Positions 1 through 7,403 of a stretch of 58,535 bases of DNA are shown here, one piece after another. This DNA comes from Actinomycetes bacterium. Lineage in GTDB: Bacteria > Actinomycetota > Acidimicrobiia > Acidimicrobiales > Acidimicrobiaceae. The translations under genes were made by a program, and so were the position numbers. The notes under the pieces were generated by a model. It worked only from the letters and a program-made list of their open reading frames with translations, was not told the origin of the DNA and made no database searches. Numbering within the stretch: position 1 is the first letter of the stretch; each line of letters opens with the position of its first letter. The stretch is from positions 83,905 through 142,439 of the forward strand of contig JAKAQL010000001.1 of NCBI GenBank assembly GCA_021822605.1. The letters are read 5' to 3'.

Positions 1-280
1 CCCACCATCAGCTGCAACTAACCAATAACCTCCACCGTTTGGGACCGCTGCCATCCCCACGATTGGCGCATTCAGTGGATGCGCCCCGCCAAGGCCAGTG
101 AGTCCATAGGTGTAGGTGGAACCGTAGAAGTTGGCATCGCCAAAGTCAAAGACCCCACCATCAGCTGCAACTAACCAATAACCTCCACCGTTTGGGACCG
201 CTGCCATCCCCACGATTGGCGCATTCAGTGGATGCGCCCCGCCAAGGCCAGTGAGTCCATAGGTGTAGGTGGAACCGTAG
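1..280. repeat. Perfect 153-bp tandem repeat inside the surface-protein gene
   Basis: Bases 1-127 recur unchanged at 154-280, an offset of 153 bp or 51 codons. Identity ends abruptly after 280, at the boundary with the first, divergent unit. Perfect DNA identity, including third codon positions, points to recent duplication or gene conversion. Confidence 0.85.
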
Positions 281-465
281 GATGGCGCCCCGAAGGCGTA
301 GGTTGCCCCACCGCTACCGGCAAGGTAGTAGCCCGGCCCTGCGGCGGTATTGGTACTGGCGCTGAGTTTTGATTCGCTGAGTATTCTCGATGGAGCCGAA
401 CTCGGGAGACTCAGTAGCGCGAACAACATGACAAGGAGAATCGCAGTCAGGAAGGTGCGACGCAT
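1..465 (-). CDS. Secreted repeat protein, 3' end outside the window
   Basis: The reading frame is open from ATG at 465 to the window edge (155 codons, no stop). The N-terminus MRRTFLTAILLVMLFALLSL is a clear signal peptide: two arginines, a hydrophobic core, then small residues. From about residue 42 the protein consists of about 51-residue units with the core GYWLVAADGGVFDFG followed by GSTYTYGLTGLGGAHPLNAPIVGM. The first unit has one residue fewer. The same repeat family forms the N-terminal half of the CAP-domain protein at 8573-10447. Function is unknown; such repeats probably form a beta-propeller or beta-solenoid-like extracellular module (inference). No strong Shine-Dalgarno sequence precedes the ATG. 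The missing part lies to the left, so a C-terminal catalytic domain cannot be excluded. Confidence 0.8.
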   Translation of the reverse strand, partial: MRRTFLTAILLVMLFALLSLPSSAPSRILSESKLSASTNTAAGPGYYLAGSGGATYAFGAPSYGSTYTYGLTGLGGAHPLNAPIVGMAAVPNGGGYWLVAADGGVFDFGDANFYGSTYTYGLTGLGGAHPLNAPIVGMAAVPNGGGYWLVAADGG

Positions 466-752
466 GTTCTCGTTCTGTCTCGGTTGACACGCCATGGACC
501 TGTTTCCCTTTTGCTGACCTTGGCTACCCGAGCCCCCACTGCTGTGGGCCATTCTAGCGCTCAAGTGCGTGTCTGTTCGGCTGACGCTCTCACGCTATCG
601 ACGGGAATGTTCAGGTCAATCACTGTGCCAGGAGGAGAGTTTATTCAACTGTCGAACTCCTCTTGGATCTGCGTGGCGGTTGCTCAATGCTGCAGAAGGG
701 TGGGTTATGCTTTGATGCTCAGACGGCTCTAGTCGATGGAGGGTGGGATGCG

Positions 753-1307
753 GTGTCGCAGTTAGACCAACTGATCGAATTGATAGAGCAATCCAAACCA
801 CCAGCCACTTTTGGGACCCGTATTATTGCCATTGACGGCCTCGGCGGAGCAGGCAAGACGACGTTAGCGGCTCTTATCTCTGTGGCCCTTGACGACTGTG
901 CCGTGATTCACACGGATGACTTCGCCTCGTGGGAGAACAATCTCGATTGGTGGCAACGTGTTCGCGAGCAGGTGTTAGAACCTCTTATGGCAGATATGCC
1001 AGCGTGCTATCAGCGGTACGACTGGTTGACTCGAGAGCTCGCCGAGTGGATCAAGGTCCCACCTGCCGAGTATTTGATTCTTGAAGGGGTAGCCTCTTCA
1101 CGCCATCAATTTCGAGATGCCCTTGCTGTGACCATTTGGGTGGAGGCTCCTCGCGAAGAGCGACTTAGGCGTGGTCTCGCTCGTGATGGGGAAGAGGCAC
1201 GGGACTACTGGATGCAATGGATGCGAGATGAGGACCGCTATTTCGAATCAGAGCGCGCCGACCTCCATGCAGACATCGTTGTCGACGGGTTGGTTGCCTG
1301 GTCGTAA
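753..1307 (+). CDS. P-loop NTPase, uridine kinase-like
   Basis: This 184-residue protein carries a Walker A motif, GLGGAGKTT, at about residues 29-37. An HTDDF motif near residue 55 resembles the substrate-binding segment of uridine and nucleoside kinases. An LEGV strand resembles Walker B, and an R-rich lid segment (EAPREERLRRGLARDG) follows. The fold is therefore that of the nucleoside/nucleotide kinase family; the substrate cannot be told from the sequence. I chose GTG at 753 because GGAGGG lies 9 bases upstream; an in-frame TTG at 663 and ATG at 687 would add residues with no family likeness. The TAA stop lies inside a perfect palindrome (see 1299-1338). The gene faces a lipoprotein gene across a 40-bp gap. 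Confidence 0.8.
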   Translation: MSQLDQLIELIEQSKPPATFGTRIIAIDGLGGAGKTTLAALISVALDDCAVIHTDDFASWENNLDWWQRVREQVLEPLMADMPACYQRYDWLTRELAEWIKVPPAEYLILEGVASSRHQFRDALAVTIWVEAPREERLRRGLARDGEEARDYWMQWMRDEDRYFESERADLHADIVVDGLVAWS

Positions 1308-1338
1308 CGACCAAAGTTGATGCTGGTCGTAACGACCA
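1299..1338. repeat. Two copies of a 15-bp palindrome between convergent genes
   Basis: The sequence TGGTCGTAACGACCA occurs at 1299-1313 and again at 1324-1338, 25 bp apart. Each copy is a 6-bp perfect inverted repeat around TAA, and the first TAA is the stop codon of the kinase gene. Both are followed by AAGT. Either copy could form a short hairpin or be a two-fold protein-binding site; there is no T-run to make it an ordinary intrinsic terminator. Confidence 0.6.
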
Positions 1339-1347
1339 AAGTGTGCT

Positions 1348-1758
1348 CTATGAAAGCGATCGGCTAAAGGTGTAGTGCTTGCCTTCGAAGGTATAGCTGA
1401 CGGTGACATGGTGGAAGATTCTCGCGTTGCCGTCGACGGTAGTAGGGTCCGAAAGAGTGACGCTGGTGTGTGGGTAGAAGTCCATTGACGCCACTTTGCA
1501 GACTGGGCTACAGGGCACAACCCCAAGTCTGCCTACTCCGGTGGCAGTTCGAGCACCCCAACTTGTCCAGGTTGTGTCAGCCATTAGGAGAGACGAGGTC
1601 GCGCAGTCAAGGATAAAGAACGAGGGCTCACTCAGTCTCTGCTTGGAGCAAGAGAGAACCCAGCCGTGGTCAGAAGGAAGTTCGTGGCTGGCGACGCTGG
1701 CAGAACCACACGCGCTCAGCAAAAGACCAGCGGTTGCCACAAGGAGAATTCGTCTCAT
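1348..1758 (-). CDS. Putative small lipoprotein
   Basis: This 136-residue protein begins with MRRILLVATAGLLLSAC, a short charged start, a hydrophobic core and the lipobox LSAC. It should therefore be lipidated at Cys17 and anchored outside the membrane. The mature part contains four further cysteines (C37, C52, C82, C86), suggesting disulfide bonds, and ends in a strand-rich segment (HHVTVSYTFEGKHYTF). I recognise no family. No Shine-Dalgarno sequence is visible upstream of the ATG, so translation may be leaderless. It converges with the kinase gene at 753-1307. Confidence 0.65.
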   Translation of the reverse strand: MRRILLVATAGLLLSACGSASVASHELPSDHGWVLSCSKQRLSEPSFFILDCATSSLLMADTTWTSWGARTATGVGRLGVVPCSPVCKVASMDFYPHTSVTLSDPTTVDGNARIFHHVTVSYTFEGKHYTFSRSLS

Positions 1759-1890
1759 GATCAGGTTAGCCTAACGCAGTGCACGAGATTTGTCGAAGTG
1801 CGGTACCCAGTTAGATCCATGATTCTGCGCAACATCCCTTGGCGATTGGACGTTCGTTCATTGCGTAGGATGAAATGCTCGGATCAGAGG

Positions 1891-2196
1891 TCACCACCTT
1901 TGGCATTGGGCGCGCACGTTGTTTCCGCCTGCCCAGCGGTCTCGCTTGCGTGGTGTAGCAAGTAGCATGCGAGTCCAGAACGTCTCCATCTCGGGACTGA
2001 GAGCGCGGGAGTTTTGGGAGTCGGCAACCCAGTCTCGAATCTGTTGCCAGCCATAGTAGGCAAATAGCCAACGCCAATCATCGAGCGACCCATCGTTGAG
2101 GACAGTCATCACGACGAGGTTGAAGTGTGTTTTCGTGTCGATATTGTCGGTTCGATAGCGATGAAAAAGGTAACCGAGTGCTTCGGGGAGTCTCAT
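1891..2196 (-). CDS. Small partner protein of an AbiEii-like nucleotidyltransferase
   Basis: ATG at 2196 gives a 101-residue product starting MRLPEALGYLFHRY and containing DDWRWLFAYYGWQQIRDWV, then SRALSPEMETFWTRMLL. This pattern (R-W-L-F...YG...R-x-W-V, then S-R-x-L-S/P...F-W) is typical of small proteins encoded beside AbiEii-type nucleotidyltransferase genes (DUF6922-like; recalled from the family, not searched). As the sequence stands, the frame is fused to the end of the upstream nucleotidyltransferase, because an 8-base G/C run at 2219-2226 removes the stop. With seven bases the upstream gene would end in TGA overlapping this ATG (ATGA). A partner or antitoxin role is inferred. Confidence 0.6.
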   Translation of the reverse strand: MRLPEALGYLFHRYRTDNIDTKTHFNLVVMTVLNDGSLDDWRWLFAYYGWQQIRDWVADSQNSRALSPEMETFWTRMLLATPRKRDRWAGGNNVRAQCQRW

Positions 2197-2893
2197 TGTT
2201 TTTCGTCCGAATTGGGTTGGGGGGGGTTGGCCAAGTTTGACGCCTAACCAGTCGCGAACGAGCGATTGCAAGTCATCCATGATGGCCTCGAACGAGTACG
2301 GTGCGGTTAGCAGAGTGATCGAGTCGTCGCGGTCGATTAAATCGCTATCGTCAGTGAGTTGCCGTAAGAATAGTCGTGAAGAGAAGCCCTCGCCGTAGAC
2401 AATCTGTGCGTCCCATAAGAGGTCGTCAAGCGATATCGTCTGGGTCATGCAGAGTAGCGCGTGTAGATCGAGATATCTCGAGCGACCGCTCTTCGACCGA
2501 TAGTGTAGGCCTTTTGCGTCGCGATATCACGTGGATCTGCAACCCACAATCCGCGCCAACTGAAGAAATCATAGCGATGCTGGAACGGATAGGCCAACAA
2601 GGTAATGGCCACCCCGTCAGCTCGAAACTCTTGCTGTTCAGAAGTTCGAAGGACCCATTCGAACGAATGATTCGGCCTTATGCTGGTTCAAGATCCCTCA
2701 GCTGAGGGAGTCGCCGCAGTTGAGCTTTGGTAAAGAAGTCTAAGTCTCTTGACTGTCGGTGGCCCAGTTGCAGGGCGAGCGCTGTACCCTCCGAGAGATA
2801 AAATACCTGCGAGGGAGACCATCGAGACAGGGCGGCGGCGACGTCAACAACACCCGTTGGCAAAACCGATTCATCTACGGTGTACGGCCGCAT
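2193..2893 (-). pseudogene. AbiEii-like nucleotidyltransferase, broken by frameshifts
   Basis: Reading starts at ATG 2893, with GGGAG just upstream. The first frame gives VFYLSEGTALALQLGHRQSR then DLDFF, the nucleotidyltransferase core with its Gly and Asp-x-Asp metal-binding residues, and stops at about 2678. The family continues in a second frame, over about 2485-2680, with FEWVLRTSEQQEFRADGVAI, LLAYPF, DPRDIATQKAYTIGRRAVARD. It then moves to a third frame near 2480 with YLDLHALL and SLDDLLWDAQIVYGEGF SSRLFLRQLT. A further one-base excess in a G run at 2219-2226 fuses the end to the next gene. The order of motifs matches full-length AbiEii-family proteins, so this was one gene. Either it is decayed or the assembly has three small indels. 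The family acts as the toxin half of toxin-antitoxin or abortive-infection pairs. Confidence 0.75.
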
Positions 2894-3589
2894 CTGCTCC
2901 CTTCGCCAGGTCTGCACACCATGGCAGACACCAGTTCATATGATGGTGTGACGGCGCTAAAACTTGCTTGCGTACCATGTATTCTAACACTCAGGATCGA
3001 TGGGGAAGTAGGTATTCCACGAGACGAAACCTCATCCTGTGTCGATGAACGCCTTCTGAAACTCATTCGCGTTGAGCTGGTCACTGTCATCTTGGTTGAG
3101 CGAGGCGATTCGCATGACGGAGACCGCGACATCTCTATCGTTGGAATGCGATGCTGACACTTTTCGCCTCATCTGACCCTGGACGTAGGGGGTGAGCCGC
3201 TTCGCCGAGCGGGTGCGTTTTGCTTAATGGGTTTACGTCATGATCGACGCTGTTGATCGCGGCACAGTCGGACAGGAGACGATCGCTCTTCTACTCCATT
3301 GGGGTCTCAGTTGTAGTCGACGATCCAGCCCTCAGTGTCTTCCGTCTGTGTAGTCGCAAACTCCTAACATTCTCACCGACTCAACAGTTGGTGACAGGAG
3401 ATAGTATGCGTTCGATGGCGATCCAAAGCGACAAGAAACCCTTGTTTGTGGGTTCTCGCATCGAGGCGGATACTATCCTTGCTAGGAGGCGGTGTTACAT
3501 TGTCGGATCAGGCTTTTGCACTTCAACGATCGCAAAGCCGATCTGTATGGTAACTGGCAGCGTCCGCCGTGTGATGGAAGTGAGCAGAC
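2894..3589. other. Intergenic region upstream of sqdB
   Basis: About 700 bp separate the broken nucleotidyltransferase gene from sqdB. No convincing gene was found; open frames here lack family likeness and conflict with one another. One short minus-strand frame, GTG to TGA at about 3166-3038 (MSASHSNDRDVAVSVMRIA and so on, 42 codons), could be a gene remnant but has no recognisable family. The one strong signal is the stem-loop at 3400-3477. Confidence 0.5.
3400..3477 (+). ncRNA. Candidate structured RNA element upstream of sqdB
   Basis: Nested inverted repeats span 78 nt. The outer stem pairs GATAGTAT (3400-3407) with ATACTATC (3470-3477). A middle stem pairs TCGATGgCG with CGCATCGA, with one bulged G. 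An inner stem pairs AGAAACCC with GGGTTCT around the loop TTGTTTGT. An asymmetric loop of about 13 nt lies between the middle and inner stems. The element ends 112 bases before the sqdB ATG. It matches no riboswitch class I can name. It could be a leader RNA, or the end of an old mobile element. Confidence 0.4.
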
Positions 3590-4771
3590 ATGAAAATAGT
3601 AGTATTCGGTGGCGATGGCTTCTGTGGTTGGCCGACTGCACTGCACCTCTCCTCTCGTGATCATGAGGTGATTATCGTTGACAACCTGTCCCGTCGCAAG
3701 ATCGACGTCGAGATGGAGACTGAGTCACTCACCCCGATCTCTCCGCTCAGCGTGCGAACCAGCGCATGGCAGGAGATCTCCGGTAAAGTCGTTCGCACCC
3801 ACTTTATGGATATAGCCACCGAGTTCGATCGCCTTCGCGCCTTCCTTCTTGAGGAGAGGCCGGACGCAGTGGTCCACTTTGCTGAACAGCGCTCCGCGCC
3901 GTATTCGATGCGCACGATCGATACGAAACGCTACACCGTTGACAACAATATTCGGGCGACTCACAACCTTCTCGCTGCCATCGCCGATACTGAGCTCCCA
4001 GTGCATCTCGTGCATCTAGGGACGATGGGTGTCTATGGGTACGGGTGGTCAGATGACTCTCTCATCCCTGAGGGCTATCTTGAGGTCATGCTTGAGACCC
4101 CGAGCGGGGTTGTCAAGCGCGATATCCTCCATCCCGCAAGCCCTGGGTCGGTGTATCACATGACCAAGACCCTCGATCAGCTGATGTTCGCATTTTATGC
4201 GAAGAACGATCGTATCCGCGTCACTGATTTGCATCAAGGGATTGTGTGGGGGACGCAGACCCCGCAGACTGCAGTGGATGAGCGGCTGATCAACCGTTTT
4301 GACTACGACGGAGACTATGGCACAGTGTTGAATCGCTTCCTGATGCAGGCTGCGATCGGACATCCGTTGACCGTTCATGGGACCGGTGGTCAGACTCGGG
4401 CATTCATCCACATCACTGATACTGTTCGCTGTATCGAGTTGGCGATCGATAACCCCCCGGAGGCGGGGGAGCGTCCTCGAATTCTCAACCAGGTCACCGA
4501 GACCCACCGGGTTCGAGATCTCGCCGCTTTGGTGGCTGAGCGCACCGGCGTTGAGATCGAGTACCTTACGAATCCGAGACTTGAGGCTGACGAGAATACT
4601 CTTCGCGTTGACAACCATACCTTCCTTGAACTGGGTCTCAACCCGACGACGCTCTCGGATGGCCTGATGGCCGAGGTACGTGAGGTGGCCGGGAAGTACG
4701 CCTTCCGCGTTGATGACTCTAAAATCCTTGCCCGCTCCCTTTGGCGAAAGGATATGGGGAGGCGGCAGTAG
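3590..4771 (+). CDS. sqdB: UDP-sulfoquinovose synthase
   Basis: The 393-residue product is a short-chain dehydrogenase/reductase of the SQD1/SqdB family, which makes UDP-sulfoquinovose from UDP-glucose and sulfite for the sulfolipid SQDG. The start MKIVVFGGDGFCGWPTALHL carries the nucleotide-binding GxxGxxG motif in the SqdB-specific GGDGFCGWP form. RYTVDNNIRATHNLL, HLGTMGVYGYG, SPGSVYHMTKTLD (Y-x-x-x-K catalytic pair), GIVWGTQTPQT, and FDYDGDYGTVLNRF follow in family order. Length fits the family (about 390-400). The ATG has GGAAG 10 bases upstream. No sqdX/SQD2-type glycosyltransferase lies beside it in this window, so the sulfolipid pathway must be completed elsewhere or the product used differently. 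It converges on the ArdC-like gene. Confidence 0.92.
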   Translation: MKIVVFGGDGFCGWPTALHLSSRDHEVIIVDNLSRRKIDVEMETESLTPISPLSVRTSAWQEISGKVVRTHFMDIATEFDRLRAFLLEERPDAVVHFAEQRSAPYSMRTIDTKRYTVDNNIRATHNLLAAIADTELPVHLVHLGTMGVYGYGWSDDSLIPEGYLEVMLETPSGVVKRDILHPASPGSVYHMTKTLDQLMFAFYAKNDRIRVTDLHQGIVWGTQTPQTAVDERLINRFDYDGDYGTVLNRFLMQAAIGHPLTVHGTGGQTRAFIHITDTVRCIELAIDNPPEAGERPRILNQVTETHRVRDLAALVAERTGVEIEYLTNPRLEADENTLRVDNHTFLELGLNPTTLSDGLMAEVREVAGKYAFRVDDSKILARSLWRKDMGRRQ

Positions 4772-4824
4772 CGCTCTATCGACCCGCACGGCTATTGTCC
4801 GCGAGATGTTTGTGCCAAAGCCGG

Positions 4825-5607
4825 CTACGCGACATCCTGTGAGATCGAGCCCTCAAGATAGCGTTGGGCTCGGTCGACGATGGCTTCAGCTGTGGCGCGG
4901 ATACGTTCGCCCGAGGTAAGAATGGCTTCGAGTGCCTGAGTGGGTCCTCCCGCCCACTGCATGATATAGCTGAAGGTATACGTCGCACTCTCAATGCCAA
5001 AGGCGTGACAGACCAGATAGGCGATCGATTCAGCCTCAAATTCGGCGATTGCCCGTGTGACACCGAGGTCTCCGTGTAGGAGAGCATGTCCGAGTTCGTG
5101 GGCCAGCGTTTTGGCTTGGTGGCGTGGAGGAAGAGTCGCTGAGATCGTGATCGTTTGGGCGAGATGTGAACAGAGGCCATTGACGCCATCAGGTAGTTCA
5201 CCCCGTGACGCAGTGAACCCGCGATCCTGAGCCACGATGAGCAGGGCCTCGAAGAGTCCCGCTTGATCCTCACCCGTGAGAAGTTGAGGAGTGGCAGGTA
5301 AGGCGGCTCCCGTGGTCTGGCTGATATCAAAGACCGAGACGGTGCGAAAACCGAGACTGCCATCGTCACGCTTGTTTGGTGCGACGATCTTGATGGCTCT
5401 CGAACCTTTGACGACCTGACGTTCGAGCGATTGCCAGGTACGATAACCTGCGACATGGGTGGCGCCGGGGCACTGTCGTGCGATCAGGAGTGCGTTCCGG
5501 GCGCTGTAGGTGCGAAAGCGTGATTGCACCTTGAGGTACTTTTCCCATTCGCCCTCCACGACCAGCGCGCGCAGCGCATCCTCGAGTAACGTGACGGTGA
5601 TCGACAT
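4825..5607 (-). CDS. ArdC-like protein with ImmA/IrrE-type zinc peptidase domain
   Basis: The chosen ATG at 5607 has GGAGGAAGAG directly upstream and gives 260 residues; an in-frame extension to 5715 has no such support. The N-terminal part (LLEDALRALVVEGEWEKYLKV, then FRTYSARNALLIARQCP, GYRTWQSLERQVVKGSRAIK) matches the single-stranded-DNA-binding domain of the antirestriction protein ArdC. The C-terminal half has the zinc-peptidase signature HELGHALLH followed by FEAESIAYLVCHAFG, which supplies the third ligand. ArdC proteins are usually carried by plasmids and conjugative elements, and chromosomal copies are common in actinobacteria. No transfer genes lie nearby. Its job here, protection of single-stranded DNA or regulation by proteolysis, is inference. 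Confidence 0.82.
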   Translation of the reverse strand: MSITVTLLEDALRALVVEGEWEKYLKVQSRFRTYSARNALLIARQCPGATHVAGYRTWQSLERQVVKGSRAIKIVAPNKRDDGSLGFRTVSVFDISQTTGAALPATPQLLTGEDQAGLFEALLIVAQDRGFTASRGELPDGVNGLCSHLAQTITISATLPPRHQAKTLAHELGHALLHGDLGVTRAIAEFEAESIAYLVCHAFGIESATYTFSYIMQWAGGPTQALEAILTSGERIRATAEAIVDRAQRYLEGSISQDVA

Positions 5608-5824
5608 TTCTCTTCCTCCTCCATGTTCTGCAAGAAGCCGTGTTCTTTGAGAGGCCACAGAGGGCGAGGACGCACACCAGCGTCGAACACCACACTTAGG
5701 AACAGACTCTGACAAGTTGGGGCCGGCGAATGAATCCCTCGGAACGATGCTTAAACGATGGAATGAGCCGGGCTACAAATTCGTTAGAGTACAGGCAAAG
5801 CTATCGCGAAGAAAGTATGAAACA

Positions 5825-6979
5825 TTGTCAGCTCGTATCGCACTGATGGGATCCGGTGAAACTGCTCCATCGATGGTCAAGGTTCACCGTGCCCTTCTGG
5901 ACGCGCTTGGGGCACCGGCGCGTGCAGTCCTGATCGACACCACATACGGTTTTCAAGAGAACGCCGATGAGTTAACGGAGAAGGCGCAGAGTTTTTTTGC
6001 TGAGAGCCTTATCACGGATCTCGGAGTCGCCTCGTTACGGCGCGCGAAGGATGCTAGCGCCTTGGAGTTGACGCGCTTTCGGCGAGAATTGGAGGCGGCG
6101 AACTATATCTTCGCTGGACCTGGTAGCCCGAGCTACGCTCTTGGTAACCTCCACCAGGTCGGCGCGGCAAAGATACTCCAAGAGCAGCTAATGCGCGACG
6201 TGACCCTCTGTTTTGCCAGTGCAGCGGCGGTGACTACTGGGCGCTACTCCATCCCGGTCTACGAGATTTACAAGGCAGGGAGTGATCCGTTCTGGCAGGA
6301 TGGACTTAATCTTTTGAGCGTTTTTGGGATCGAAGCCGCCGTCGTCCCTCACTTTGATAACCACGAGGGTGCGACCCACGACACCCGCTTCTGTTATATC
6401 GGCGATCGTCGGTTACGGATGCTTGAGGCGGAGTTACCCGATGGAGTGCCCATCATCGGGATCGACGAACACACCTGCGTGACCATCGACTCTACTGGTT
6501 GCGTCGAGGTTCTAGGAAAAGGCCTCTTGACACTTCGCCGAGATGGACGCGCAGAGGAGTACCCGTCCGGATCGGTACTCGATGTCGACTCCCTTGGGCT
6601 CAGAGGTAGCAACGCACCGATGCGTCAACGGACGACGGTCAGGGAGGCAGATTCTGCGCCACAGCGCTTTCGGGAGGCGCTGGCTGCCTTTCGTATTGAC
6701 CAAGCGATGGAGATGTTGGCGGCCTCGGTCTCTGGCAAGAACGTTGACGAGACGATGTTCATGGTTGGGGAGCTCGACGCGGCGTTAGCGGACCGGTTTG
6801 TCGACCGTAAGTCGTTGCTGGATCCACTTGTACAACTCATTATTGAGCTCCGGGCTAACGCCCGTGCAGCCAAGGATTACGCAGCCTCCGACAAGATTCG
6901 TGACGGCGTGGCGGCGTGTGGAATTCTCCTTGAGGATAGTGCCCAGGGTACAACCTGGAGATTCACAACCTCCGACTAG
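5825..6979 (+). CDS. S51/cyanophycinase-like hydrolase fused to a CysRS-like C-terminal domain
   Basis: TTG at 5825 has GAAGAAAG 9 bases upstream and gives 384 residues beginning LSARIALMGSGETAPS, the usual start of this fold; an ATG at 5717 would add 36 poorly conserved residues. The N-terminal two thirds resemble peptidase family S51 and class-I glutamine-amidotransferase-like proteins: GSGETAP, then AGPGSPSYALGNL, a nucleophile elbow CFASAAAVTTG with Ser about 132, and a VVPHFDN histidine. The final 45 residues (IELRANARAAKDYAASDKIR, then GILLEDSAQGTTWR) match the C-terminal helical region of cysteinyl-tRNA synthetases, although the catalytic synthetase domain is absent. A tRNA-Glu gene follows 16 bases after the stop. 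The substrate is unknown; a peptidase or amidase role is inferred from the fold only. Confidence 0.8.
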   Translation: MSARIALMGSGETAPSMVKVHRALLDALGAPARAVLIDTTYGFQENADELTEKAQSFFAESLITDLGVASLRRAKDASALELTRFRRELEAANYIFAGPGSPSYALGNLHQVGAAKILQEQLMRDVTLCFASAAAVTTGRYSIPVYEIYKAGSDPFWQDGLNLLSVFGIEAAVVPHFDNHEGATHDTRFCYIGDRRLRMLEAELPDGVPIIGIDEHTCVTIDSTGCVEVLGKGLLTLRRDGRAEEYPSGSVLDVDSLGLRGSNAPMRQRTTVREADSAPQRFREALAAFRIDQAMEMLAASVSGKNVDETMFMVGELDAALADRFVDRKSLLDPLVQLIIELRANARAAKDYAASDKIRDGVAACGILLEDSAQGTTWRFTTSD

Positions 6980-6995
6980 ATTAGTTTGGTCCCGA

Positions 6996-7068
<73 letters not shown>

Positions 7069-7403
7069 CTTGAGCGCCGAAGCGCATCTGTCGAATTGCC
7101 TAATCAGTGAACGACGCAGAGTAGTTGTGAGCTCTGGCGTGACGAATCCGGTGCCTCGCTCATCCTCTTGGCTTTTGCTGGGCAGCAGCTGTGAGACGGC
7201 GAACGGGTGACGAGGGGCCTTCCACGACACTCTTGCGGAACCGTGTGGTTCGCGGCGAAGGGCTGCCATCTGTAGGGCCGAAGGTCCATTTTCCTGGCCG
7301 GCCATCCTGAAGCTGATCAGAGCAGACCTACCATGACCTAAGAGGGTAGATGTCTCATTGGGTCGTCGACCTTGGTTAGATCGCCGTACTGGGATGGAGG
7401 TGG
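7069..7403. other. Intergenic region, nothing recognised
   Basis: About 335 bp between tRNA-Glu and the radical SAM gene. Minus-strand open frames here run through the tRNA and are spurious. No repeat, RNA gene or conserved protein fragment was seen. Confidence 0.5.

Noticed and set aside
3253-3660. 135-codon plus-strand open frame before sqdB
   Set aside because: No family likeness; it runs through the stem-loop and overlaps the well-supported sqdB start by about 70 bp.
4049-4789. 246-codon minus-strand frame opposite sqdB
   Set aside because: It is antisense to a conserved enzyme gene and shows no recognisable motifs.
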